Shown here: positions 1 to 5,740 of the stretch, piece by piece
How positions within the stretch are numbered: position 1 is the first letter of the stretch
Layout of the letters: the number at the start of each line of letters is the position of its first letter
Source: Rubritepida sp.
GTDB lineage: Bacteria; Pseudomonadota; Alphaproteobacteria; Acetobacterales; Acetobacteraceae
Length of the DNA: 6,852 nucleotides
Direction of reading: 5' to 3'
Assembly (NCBI GenBank): GCA_028291485.1
Contig: JAQGHZ010000692.1
Location: 1-6,852 of the forward strand
Translations under genes and position numbers: made by a program
Notes under the pieces: generated by a model
What the model saw: the letters and a program-made list of their open reading frames with translations, nothing else
Database searches by the model: none
Told to the model about the DNA's origin: nothing

Positions 1-1187
1 TGCGTCTCCATCACGGCGATGAGCGCGCGGCCCACGGCCACGCCCGAGCCGTTCAGCGTGTGGACCAGCAGATTGTCCTTGCCGCGCCTATAGCGGGCCT
101 TCATGCGCCGTGCCTGGAAGTCCCGGCAGTTGGAACACGAGGAAATCTCGCGCCAAGCCTGCTGTCCCGGCAGCCAGACCTCGAGGTCGTAGGTGCGCGC
201 GGCCGAGAAGCCGGTGTCGCCGGCGCAAAGGAGGACGCGGCGCCAGGTGAGGCCGAGCTGGGTCAGCACGGCCTCGGCGCATTTGGTCATGCGCTCGTGC
301 TCGGCGTCGCTGTCCTCGGGCCTGGTGATGGAGACGAGTTCCACCTTGCTGAACTGATGCTGGCGCAGCATGCCCCGCGTGTCCCGCCCCGCGCTGCCCG
401 CCTCGCTGCGGAAGCTGGGGGTAAGAGCGGTGTAGCGCAGCGGCAGGACATTCTCGGGCAGGATCTCGTCGCGGGCGAGGTTGGTCAGCGGCACCTCGGC
501 CGTCGGGATCAGGTAGCGGCCGTCCGTGGTCTTGAAGAGGTCCTCCTCGAACTTCGGCAACTGGCCGGTGCCGAACATGGTGGCGGCGTTCACGAGGTTG
601 GGGACCGAGGTCTCGCTGTAGCCGTGCTGCTCGGTGTGCAGCGTCAGCATCCATTGTCCGAGCGCCCGCTCCAGCCGCGCCAGCGTGCCCTTCAGCACGA
701 CGAAGCGGCTGCCGGAGAGCTTGGTCGCGGCGGCGAAGTCCATGAGGCCGAGCGCCTCGCCGAGCTCGAAATGCTGCTTCGCCTCGAAGTTGGGGCGGGC
801 CGGCTCGCCATGCTGGTGCATCACGACATTGTCGCTCTCGTCGCGGCCCTCGGGCACCTCGGGGTCGAGGAGGTTGGGCAGGACGGAGAGGGCCGTCGTG
901 ACGGCGGCCTCCTTGGCCTCGGTGTCGGCGCCTGCGGCCGCGGCGACGGCGGCGGCGACCTCGGCCTTGAGGCAATCCGCCTCGGCGGTATCGCCGCGCT
1001 TCATGGCCGCGCCGATCTCGCGCGAGAGGGCGTTGCGGGTGGCCTGTGCCCCCTCGGTCAGGGCGATGGCCGCGCGCCGCGCGTCGTCCAGCGCCAGGAT
1101 CTCCGGCGAGGGAGCCGCCAGTCCCCGCCGCGCCATGGCCGCGTCGAAGGCGGCCGCATCGGCCCGTACCGCTCGGATATCATGCAT
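1..1187 (-). CDS. serS: Seryl-tRNA synthetase, 3'-truncated by window edge
   Basis: This cytoplasmic class II aminoacyl-tRNA synthetase charges tRNA-Ser (and tRNA-Sec where present) with serine. The minus frame is open from an ATG at 1187 to the left edge, giving 395 complete codons. The N-terminus M-H-D-I-R-A-V-R is typical of SerS and supports this start. Residues about 30-110 are Ala/Arg/Glu-rich and match the helical coiled-coil arm that holds the tRNA. Class II motif 2 is visible near residues 257-275 (PSFRSEAGSAGRDTRGMLRQ), and motif 3 near 379-393 (NGSGVAVGRALIAVM). Family members are about 420-430 residues, so roughly 30 C-terminal residues lie outside the window. The gene lies 148 bases downstream of tatC on the same strand, a neighbour order common in alphaproteobacteria. 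No strong Shine-Dalgarno is seen before the ATG. Identification is secure; the start is well supported by the N-terminal match. Confidence 0.96.
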   Translation of the reverse strand, partial: MHDIRAVRADAAAFDAAMARRGLAAPSPEILALDDARRAAIALTEGAQATRNALSREIGAAMKRGDTAEADCLKAEVAAAVAAAAGADTEAKEAAVTTALSVLPNLLDPEVPEGRDESDNVVMHQHGEPARPNFEAKQHFELGEALGLMDFAAATKLSGSRFVVLKGTLARLERALGQWMLTLHTEQHGYSETSVPNLVNAATMFGTGQLPKFEEDLFKTTDGRYLIPTAEVPLTNLARDEILPENVLPLRYTALTPSFRSEAGSAGRDTRGMLRQHQFSKVELVSITRPEDSDAEHERMTKCAEAVLTQLGLTWRRVLLCAGDTGFSAARTYDLEVWLPGQQAWREISSCSNCRDFQARRMKARYRRGKDNLLVHTLNGSGVAVGRALIAVMET

Positions 1188-1215
1188 GTTCTGGTCACCG
1201 ATCCACAGGGCTGCG

Positions 1216-1244
1216 CCGCTAAGGCAGCTTCTTCAGCCCGTCAA
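1216..1244 (-). promoter_or_regulatory. Weak promoter candidate for serS
   Basis: On the minus strand TTGACG (1244-1239) is followed after 17 bases by TAGCGG (1221-1216), upstream of the serS ATG at 1187. The -35 element is close to the sigma-70 consensus and the spacing is ideal, but the -10 is poor. It would let serS be transcribed independently of tatBC, which fits the 148-base gap. This rests on a visual motif match only. Confidence 0.25.
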
Positions 1245-1255
1245 TGAATTCACCC

Positions 1256-1279
1256 GCCCCATCCCGCATCGGGAGGGGC
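1256..1279 (-). terminator. Hairpin between tatC and serS
   Basis: GCCCC and TCCCG (separated by one bulged A at 1261) pair with CGGGA and GGGGC across a three-base loop at 1267-1269, giving a 10-bp GC-rich stem. It lies about 57 bases after the tatC stop. No T-run follows on the minus strand, so it is either an atypical terminator, an RNA-stabilising 3' structure or a leader element before serS. The structure is seen directly; its role is inference. Confidence 0.3.
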
Positions 1280-1335
1280 CGCCTTGTCAGAAGGGGTGCG
1301 TCACGATCGGGCGTGCGGGGCGAAGAGGGCCAGCC

Positions 1336-2130
1336 TCACTTCGTCTCCTCCGGCGGCTTCGGCACCACCCAGAGCGCGAAGAGGATCGACAGCTCGTAAA
1401 GCAGGATCAGCGGCACGGCCAAGCCCACCTGGCTGATCACGTCCGGCGGCGTGATGATCGCGGCCAGCGCGAACATGCCCACGATCGCGTAGCGCCGGCC
1501 CTTGCGCAGGCTCGCCACGCTCAGGATGCCGACGCGGCACAGCAGCACCAGCGCCACCGGCATCTGGAAGGCGATGCCGAAGGCCAGGATCATGTGCATG
1601 ACGAGCGAGAGGTACTCGCTGACCTTGGCCTCGAGCTGGATGGGCACGGTGCCCTCGCCGGCCGGCGTCTCGAAGCTGATGAAGAAGTGCCAGGCCAGCG
1701 GGAAGATGAAGTAGTAGGCCAGCGCCGCGCCCGCCAGGAACAGGATCGGCGAGGCGACGAGGAAGTGCGTCACCGCCCGCTTCTCGGAGCGGTAGAGCCC
1801 GGGCGCGATGAAGAGCCAGAGCTGCGTCGCCCAGATCGGGAAGGAGAAGAACACGGCGCCGAAGAAGGCCACCTTCAGATAGGTGAAGAAGGCCTCGTAG
1901 AGCGCGGTGAAGATCATCCGCCGGTCGCCGCCGCCTTGCTGCTGCAGGATGGTGGCGAGCGGGCGCGCCAGGAAGCCGTAGATCTGCTGCGAGAAGTAGT
2001 AGCAGATCGCGAAGGAGATGCCGAAGGCGATGACCGACCAGAGGAGCCGCCGGCGCAGCTCCATCAGATGGTCGATCAACGGCATCGGCTTGTCGTTGAT
2101 GGGATCTTCGTCTTCGGCGGTGCTGGACAC
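1336..2130 (-). CDS. tatC: Twin-arginine translocase subunit TatC
   Basis: TatC is the polytopic inner-membrane core of the Tat export system. Together with TatB it recognises twin-arginine signal peptides of folded precursor proteins. The 264-residue product has the usual six hydrophobic segments. HLMELRRRLL (21-30) matches the conserved cytoplasmic N-terminal motif. The first periplasmic/cytoplasmic region has W-L-F-I-A-P-G-L-Y followed by S-E-K-R. F107 and E116 have the same nine-residue spacing as the signal-peptide-binding Phe94 and Glu103 of E. coli TatC. The C-terminus ends in a short charged tail. The start is a GTG at 2130, chosen because it lies only 8 bases after the tatB stop, which suggests translational coupling; a GAGG overlapping that stop is the nearest ribosome-binding site. 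ATG codons inside the N-terminus (residues 16 and 23) are less likely, since 23 lies within the conserved motif. Length and motifs are normal. Confidence 0.97.
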   Translation of the reverse strand: MSSTAEDEDPINDKPMPLIDHLMELRRRLLWSVIAFGISFAICYYFSQQIYGFLARPLATILQQQGGGDRRMIFTALYEAFFTYLKVAFFGAVFFSFPIWATQLWLFIAPGLYRSEKRAVTHFLVASPILFLAGAALAYYFIFPLAWHFFISFETPAGEGTVPIQLEAKVSEYLSLVMHMILAFGIAFQMPVALVLLCRVGILSVASLRKGRRYAIVGMFALAAIITPPDVISQVGLAVPLILLYELSILFALWVVPKPPEETK

Positions 2131-2138
2131 GGAGGGCC

Positions 2139-2759
2139 TCAGACGATCTTGGCGGCGTCGGCGGAAGCCGGTGCCGCAGCGGGGATGGTGGCAGGCGCGT
2201 GCTCGATCGGCGCCGCGACCACCTGCTCGGCCGCCGTCGGGACCGGCTCGGCGACCAGCACGGGCTCAGGCACGGGCTTTGCCAGATTCAGGGGCGCCGG
2301 GGTCGAGGGCGGCAGGAAGGACGGCGCCTCGGGCTGCGGCTCGGGCTCGGGCGGCTTGTAGGGCGCCATGGTCTGCGGCGGGATCATCGCCGGCGCGTCG
2401 GCTGTGTCGGCGGCGGTCGGCGGCGGCTTCCAGGCCGGCGTCGCGGAGATCGGGCTGTCGTTGAAGGTCTTGGCCAGCGTGCCGTCGGAATCGACGGTCT
2501 TCTCGATATGGCCCTTGAGGTCGAAGCTGCGGATCTCGTTCAGCGCGCCCTTCACGTCGGCGATCTGGTTCCTGACATCCTCGAGCTTGGCCTCGCGCAC
2601 CAGCTCGTCGGCCTGCTGCTGAAACTGGGCGAGCTGCTTCTTCCCCTTCTTCACGAGGTCCGCAACACCACGGATCGCGCTGGGCAGGTCCTTGGGACCG
2701 ATCACCACCAGCGCCACGACGGCGACCAACATGATCTCGGACCAGGCGAGGTCGAACAT
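2139..2759 (-). CDS. tatB: Sec-independent translocase subunit TatB
   Basis: TatB is a single-span inner-membrane protein that forms the Tat receptor complex with TatC. The 206-residue product begins M-F-D-L-A-W-S-E-I. It has the Glu at position 8 typical of TatB, a transmembrane helix over about residues 5-21, a G21-P22 hinge, then an amphipathic, Lys/Gln-rich helix (about 25-75). From about residue 110 on, the tail is rich in Pro, Ala and Glu and looks disordered; such tails are variable and common in alphaproteobacterial TatB. The start at 2759 was preferred over an in-frame start 21 codons upstream because family members begin with MFD and a GGGGATGGA ribosome-binding sequence lies just before it. 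TatA is usually shorter and lacks the early Glu and the long tail, so TatB is the better call. It is followed by tatC at 8 bases. The usual tatA neighbour is not in this window. Confidence 0.95.
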   Translation of the reverse strand: MFDLAWSEIMLVAVVALVVIGPKDLPSAIRGVADLVKKGKKQLAQFQQQADELVREAKLEDVRNQIADVKGALNEIRSFDLKGHIEKTVDSDGTLAKTFNDSPISATPAWKPPPTAADTADAPAMIPPQTMAPYKPPEPEPQPEAPSFLPPSTPAPLNLAKPVPEPVLVAEPVPTAAEQVVAAPIEHAPATIPAAAPASADAAKIV

Positions 2760-2790
2760 TCCATCCCCAATGCGGATAAGGCGCAGTCCG

Positions 2791-2805
2791 CCCTGAATAC
2801 CAGGG
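2791..2805. repeat. Small inverted repeat upstream of tatB
   Basis: CCCTG and CAGGG form a perfect 5-bp inverted repeat around a five-base centre (AATAC), about 32 bases upstream of the tatB start. It could be a weak hairpin in the tatB leader or a protein-binding dyad, but at this length it could also be chance. Confidence 0.2.
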
Positions 2806-2809
2806 CTCC

Positions 2810-2833
2810 GGCGCGCCGCCAATGCGGCGCGCC
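2810..2833 (-). terminator. Perfect GC-only hairpin after the ABC ATPase gene
   Basis: GGCGCGCCGC (2810-2819) and GCGGCGCGCC (2824-2833) are perfect inverted repeats around a four-base loop, giving a 10-bp stem of G and C only. It starts seven bases after the TAA of the ABC ATPase gene (2840) and lies before tatB (start 2759). The position is that of a terminator for the ABC gene or an insulator before tatB. On the minus strand no T-run follows; on the plus strand TTCTACTT follows. Termination activity is therefore inferred from position and stem strength only. Confidence 0.5.
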
Positions 2834-2839
2834 TTCTAC

Positions 2840-3895
2840 TTAGGCGCTCGGGACGATGGTTGCACCCTGGCCGGCCGGAAAAGCAAAGGCGCGCTCCGGG
2901 TCGAAGGCCAAGCCGACACGCTGGCCGCGGATCAGGCGAAGGCCGGGCGGCAGGCGGGCATGGAGCTGAAGCGTGCCGTTTACCGTAACCCAGGCCCGCG
3001 TATGAGCGCCGAGCAGCCGGCAGAATTGCACCTCGGCGGGCATCCCCTCCCCGGCCGGGAGGATGCGCAGCCCCTCGGGGCGCAGCAGCAGCTCGGCGGG
3101 GCCGTCGGGCAGGCCGAGAGCCGGAACGGCGCCGAGGGCGCTGGTGGCGGCACCGTTCGCGACATGGGCCGGCAATCGGTTCACCTCGCCGAGAAAGCTT
3201 GCGACGAAGGGGTCCGCCGGGTGGAGGTAGAGCTCCTCCGGCGTGCCGAGCTGGGCCACCCTTCCCTCGCGGATGAGGGCGATGCGGTCGGCCATGAACA
3301 TGGCCTCCTCGGCATCATGGGTGACGATGAGGGCGGGGATGGCCGCCTGCTGCAGAACGCGCAGCGTGTCGTCGCGGACCTGCTCGCGCAGGCGGGTGTC
3401 GAGGCTGGCGAAGGCCTCGTCGAGGAGAAGCACCTTCGGCTTGGGCGCCAGCGCGCGGGCCAGGGCCACGCGCTGCTGCTGCCCACCGGAGAGCTGGTGC
3501 GGCCAGGCCCCGACATGACCGGCGAGGCCGACCCGCTCCAGCGCCTCGGCGACGAGGGCGCCACGCTCCCCGCGCGGCACGCGGCGCAGGCCGAAGGCCA
3601 CGTTGTCGCCGACGGTCAGGTGGGGAAAGAGCGCGTAGTCCTGGAAGACGATGCCCACGTGACGGGCCTCGGGCGGCGCCTCGCGGCCGGGCTCGGCGAG
3701 GAGCACGCCGTCCAGCTCGATGCGGCCGTGCTGCAGCGGCTCCAGCCCGGCGACGAGGCGCAGCAAGGTGGTCTTACCGTCGCCGGAGGGGCCGAGGAGG
3801 CAAAGGATCTCGCCCCGCGCGACCTCCAGGCCGACGCCGCGCAGAATCTCGCGCGGGCCGAAGGCGTGGCGGATGTCGGTGAGACGAAGGCTCAT
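2840..3895 (-). CDS. ABC transporter ATP-binding protein (FbpC/PotA-like)
   Basis: This is a cytoplasmic ATPase subunit of an ABC importer that would drive uptake through a membrane permease and periplasmic binding protein. The 351-residue product shows all nucleotide-binding motifs: Walker A GPSGDGKTT (35-43), Q-loop Q85 followed by DYALFPHLTV, signature LSGGQQQ (135-141), Walker B VLLLDE (155-160), D-loop SLD, and switch His193 in VTHDAEEAM. The C-terminal ~115 residues match the TOBE-type domain of iron(III), sulfate and polyamine transporter ATPases; the order resembles FbpC most, but the substrate cannot be read from the ATPase. The ATG at 3895 was chosen because M-S-L-R-L-T-D-I is a family-like N-terminus; a longer frame starts with a TTG at 3982 and adds a Pro/Ser-rich stretch. 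The ribosome-binding site is weak. Oddities are Asp in the Walker A variable position and Ala instead of the usual Pro after the Walker B Glu. No permease or binding protein is present nearby. Confidence 0.93.
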   Translation of the reverse strand: MSLRLTDIRHAFGPREILRGVGLEVARGEILCLLGPSGDGKTTLLRLVAGLEPLQHGRIELDGVLLAEPGREAPPEARHVGIVFQDYALFPHLTVGDNVAFGLRRVPRGERGALVAEALERVGLAGHVGAWPHQLSGGQQQRVALARALAPKPKVLLLDEAFASLDTRLREQVRDDTLRVLQQAAIPALIVTHDAEEAMFMADRIALIREGRVAQLGTPEELYLHPADPFVASFLGEVNRLPAHVANGAATSALGAVPALGLPDGPAELLLRPEGLRILPAGEGMPAEVQFCRLLGAHTRAWVTVNGTLQLHARLPPGLRLIRGQRVGLAFDPERAFAFPAGQGATIVPSA

Positions 3896-4002
3896 GCCGT
3901 CTTGTGCGGGCGGGGTGGAGGGATGTCCATCTCCGCCCGATCGCAAAGGGACTGGCACCACCCCATGGGAAACCGGCTGCAAGGCGGCCGGCGCTTTGGG
4001 CC
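3896..4002. other. Gap between ABC ATPase and LysR genes
   Basis: This 107-base stretch holds no convincing gene. A short dyad CCGGC/GCCGG (3973-3977 with 3987-3991) sits about 12 bases downstream of the LysR stop codon and could be a weak terminator for it. No clear promoter for the ABC gene is visible. The stretch marks the change from very GC-rich sequence on the left to the less GC-rich divergent module on the right. Confidence 0.3.
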
Positions 4003-4929
4003 TTAACCGAGGCTCCCGGCAAAGCGCTCGGCCAGACGGTCACGCCTGAAGGCCTCGGCAACAAAATCGACGAAGGCGCGCGTCTTGGCAGGCAGTAACG
4101 TGCGGCTCGCGTAATAGATCGAGATCGGTCCGCCATCGCTGTACCATTGGGGGACAAGGCGCACGAGCGAACCGCGTTCCAGATGCGGGAGTGCGTGGCA
4201 CACCGCGATCAATGTCACACCGAGGCCAAGCAGGGCTGCCCGGCAGGTCGCTTCGGGGTCGTCGAGGACGATCGTCTCAGCCAGCTTCACGGGAATTTCA
4301 ATGCCGGCGGCATTGCGCATGATGCGCTCGCGAATCCGGCCGGTGCGCGAGGAGCGCCATGCGATTCCGTCGTAGGCCGCGAGCCCGGCGGGATCGGTCG
4401 GCGGCGTGCGATTCCTGAGATATTCGGGTGAGGCCACCGCGATCAGGTGCAGCGGCGCAAGCGCGCGAGAGATGACGCCTGGGCCCCATTCAATGCCGCC
4501 GCCAATCGCGGCATCGTAGCCCTCGGCGATCAGATCGACCAGACGCGTGGTGAATTGCCAGTCGGGCTGAATGCCGGGATAGCGGACCAGGAATGCCGGC
4601 AGCAGCGGAAGGATATAATCCGCGCCGAAGTTGAGGCCCATGCTCACCTTGAGTACGCCCGCCGGCTCCCCGTCCGTCGCCATGCCTGAAATGGCCTGTT
4701 GAAGCCCTTCCAGATTGCTCCTGATGGCGAGAAGGAACCGCTCACCCGCGTCCGTGAGCGTCAGCTTGCGCGTGCTGCGGTGAAAGAGCCGGACGCCGAG
4801 ATGGCGTTCCAGCATGGCCACGTTCCGGCTGACCGCGGCCGGCGTGAGGGCGAGCCGGCGTGCCGCAACCGAAAAGCTGGCGGTTTCAGCGCTGCGGACA
4901 AACGATTCCAGGTTGGCGAGCGTTTCCAG
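4003..4929 (-). CDS. LysR-family regulator, apparent CTG start
   Basis: This is a DNA-binding transcriptional regulator, probably controlling the divergent plus-strand genes. Read from 4929, the product is 308 residues, normal for LysR. The winged helix-turn-helix is complete: ESFVRSAETASFSVAARRLA, then TPAAVSRNV, then LERHLGVRLFHRSTRKLTLT (about 8-59). The rest is a substrate-binding-protein-like effector domain (about 90-295) resembling the CrgA-like subgroup. The frame has no ATG, GTG or TTG between its upstream stop (5002-5004) and a GTG at 4821, and that GTG would remove most of the HTH. A perfect AAGGAGGT (4940-4933) lies three bases before a CTG at 4929, so initiation at CTG, or an ATG changed to CTG, is inferred. 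An automatic call from 4821 would be N-terminally short by 36 residues. The effector is unknown. Confidence 0.88.
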   Translation of the reverse strand: METLANLESFVRSAETASFSVAARRLALTPAAVSRNVAMLERHLGVRLFHRSTRKLTLTDAGERFLLAIRSNLEGLQQAISGMATDGEPAGVLKVSMGLNFGADYILPLLPAFLVRYPGIQPDWQFTTRLVDLIAEGYDAAIGGGIEWGPGVISRALAPLHLIAVASPEYLRNRTPPTDPAGLAAYDGIAWRSSRTGRIRERIMRNAAGIEIPVKLAETIVLDDPEATCRAALLGLGVTLIAVCHALPHLERGSLVRLVPQWYSDGGPISIYYASRTLLPAKTRAFVDFVAEAFRRDRLAERFAGSLG

Positions 4930-4932
4930 AGC

Positions 4933-4940
4933 ACCTCCTT
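4933..4940 (-). promoter_or_regulatory. Perfect Shine-Dalgarno for the LysR gene
   Basis: AAGGAGGT on the minus strand is a full match to the anti-Shine-Dalgarno end of 16S rRNA. It ends three bases before the CTG at 4929 and fixes the true LysR start region, since no conventional start codon is in frame nearby. The spacing from GGAGG to the CTG is four bases, slightly short but workable. Confidence 0.75.
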
Positions 4941-4960
4941 CAACGGATGCTTGAAAGATA

Positions 4961-4991
4961 TTCCACCCATTAGCGACTAATCTTAGGGGAA
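4961..4991. promoter_or_regulatory. Putative LysR operator with overlapping dyads
   Basis: ATTAG-CGA-CTAAT (4969-4981) is a perfect inverted repeat. Its right arm is reused in a second dyad, CTAA-TC-TTAG (4977-4986), giving three alternating TTAG/CTAA half-sites. Flanking TTCC (4961-4964) and GGAA (4988-4991) extend the symmetry. LysR proteins bind AT-rich dyads between divergent genes, and this lies between the LysR gene and the hydrolase gene. It is not an exact T-N11-A box. The dyads are seen directly; operator function is inferred from position. Confidence 0.5.
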
Positions 4992-5001
4992 TTTGTCGGC
5001 A

Positions 5002-5010
5002 TTATCCACA
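5002..5010 (+). promoter_or_regulatory. Single DnaA-box-like sequence
   Basis: TTATCCACA matches the consensus high-affinity DnaA box exactly. It lies in the LysR/hydrolase intergenic region, just downstream of the dyads. I saw no second copy in the window, so this is not an origin; it could be a DnaA-responsive promoter site or coincidence. Confidence 0.3.
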
Positions 5011-5034
5011 GCGCAATCGCAGGGAATGACGAAC

Positions 5035-5696
5035 ATGACGCTGACAGCACCCCCCAAAAATGGCCTCGGTGCTCTCCTCACCCCTCAGGACTCCGTCCTG
5101 ATCCTGATCGATCACCACCCTTCCAGTTCGCCAACCTACACAGCCATGAGCCGATGATGGTCGTGAACAACGTCATCGGCCTTGCGAAGGCGGCAAAGGT
5201 TTTCGACGTCCCGACGATCCTGACCACCGTCGTGGAGGATCGCGGCGGCAAGCTCATCAAGGGATTGCAGGACGTCTTTCCGGATCAGAAGCCGATCGAC
5301 CGGACATGGATCAACACCTGGGAAGATGCGCGGGTCGTCGACGCGGTGAAGAAGACGGGCCGCAAGAAGCTGGTCATGGCGGCGCTCTGGACGGAAATCT
5401 GCCTCGCCATGCCGGCCATCCAGGCCGCCGGCGAAGGCTATGAGGTCTACGCCGTCACCGACGCGTCGGGAGGCGTCAGCGCCGAGGCGCACGACACGGG
5501 GGTTCGCCGCATGATGATGGCGGGTGTGGTGCCGATGACCTGGCTGGCGGTCGCAAGCGAATGGCAACGCGACTGGGCTCGCCAGGATTCCGCGAAAGCC
5601 CTCGGCGAAATGGTCCTGCCCCACACGGGCGCCACGGGCACCTCCTTCGCATGGGAACTGCAGCTTCTCGATCAAAAGGCAGGCACTGGCGCCTGA
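5035..5696 (+). pseudogene. YcaC/isochorismatase-like cysteine hydrolase, frameshifted
   Basis: The intact relatives are soluble cysteine hydrolases of the isochorismatase superfamily (YcaC branch), whose natural substrates are mostly unknown. Reading from ATG 5035 gives LLTPQDSVLILIDHH and then runs into a TGA at 5155-5157. The next frame carries the rest, starting PFQFANLHSHEPMMVVNN and continuing to a TGA at 5694-5696. Restoring one G between 5117 and 5118 gives GAT CAC CAG CCC TTC, or D-H-Q-P-F, a family-like motif, and a 220-residue protein of normal length. In that composite the catalytic Asp is D26, an Arg at 90 occupies the place filled by Arg84 in E. coli YcaC, and the nucleophile is C123 in ALWTEICLAMP. 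The spacing matches YcaC. Ribosome-binding AGGGA lies at 5021-5025. A start at 5154 would give a 180-residue product lacking the catalytic Asp. The break is either a real mutation or a sequencing error. It is the first gene of the divergent set. Confidence 0.85.
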
Positions 5697-5740
5697 GCCC
5701 ACCGCGCGTGGCGCACGCATCATTCATCTCAGAGGATGTC

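Noticed and set aside
60..1247. Long plus-strand open frame opposite serS (395 codons)
   Set aside because: It is antisense to a clearly recognisable SerS and its protein is low-complexity and unlike any family; GC-rich DNA creates such frames by chance.
634..2361. Plus-strand open frame of 575 codons spanning serS, tatC and tatB
   Set aside because: It crosses three genes on the opposite strand and has skewed composition without recognisable domains, so it is a shadow.
3896..3982. Longer N-terminus for the ABC ATPase starting at a TTG
   Set aside because: The extra 29 residues are Pro/Ser/Gly-rich, start with TTG and do not match the family; the ATG at 3895 gives a normal N-terminus.
2822..4006. 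Plus-strand open frame of 394 codons opposite the ABC ATPase
   Set aside because: The minus strand encodes all ABC ATPase motifs in order; the plus frame shows no family features.
4761..4970. Separate small minus-strand gene overlapping the LysR N-terminus
   Set aside because: It is an alternative frame of the LysR helix-turn-helix region with no recognisable features.
5002..5010. Replication origin suggested by a DnaA box
   Set aside because: Only one box is present, with no AT-rich unwinding region or origin-linked genes nearby.
5706..5718. Small hairpin GCGTG/CACGC between the hydrolase and SnoaL-like genes
   Set aside because: A 5-bp stem with a 3-base loop and no T-run is weak and common by chance in GC-rich DNA.
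5561..5740. N-terminal extension of the SnoaL-like protein
   Set aside because: It overlaps the hydrolase coding region and lacks similarity to the family; a good ribosome-binding site precedes the ATG at 5741.
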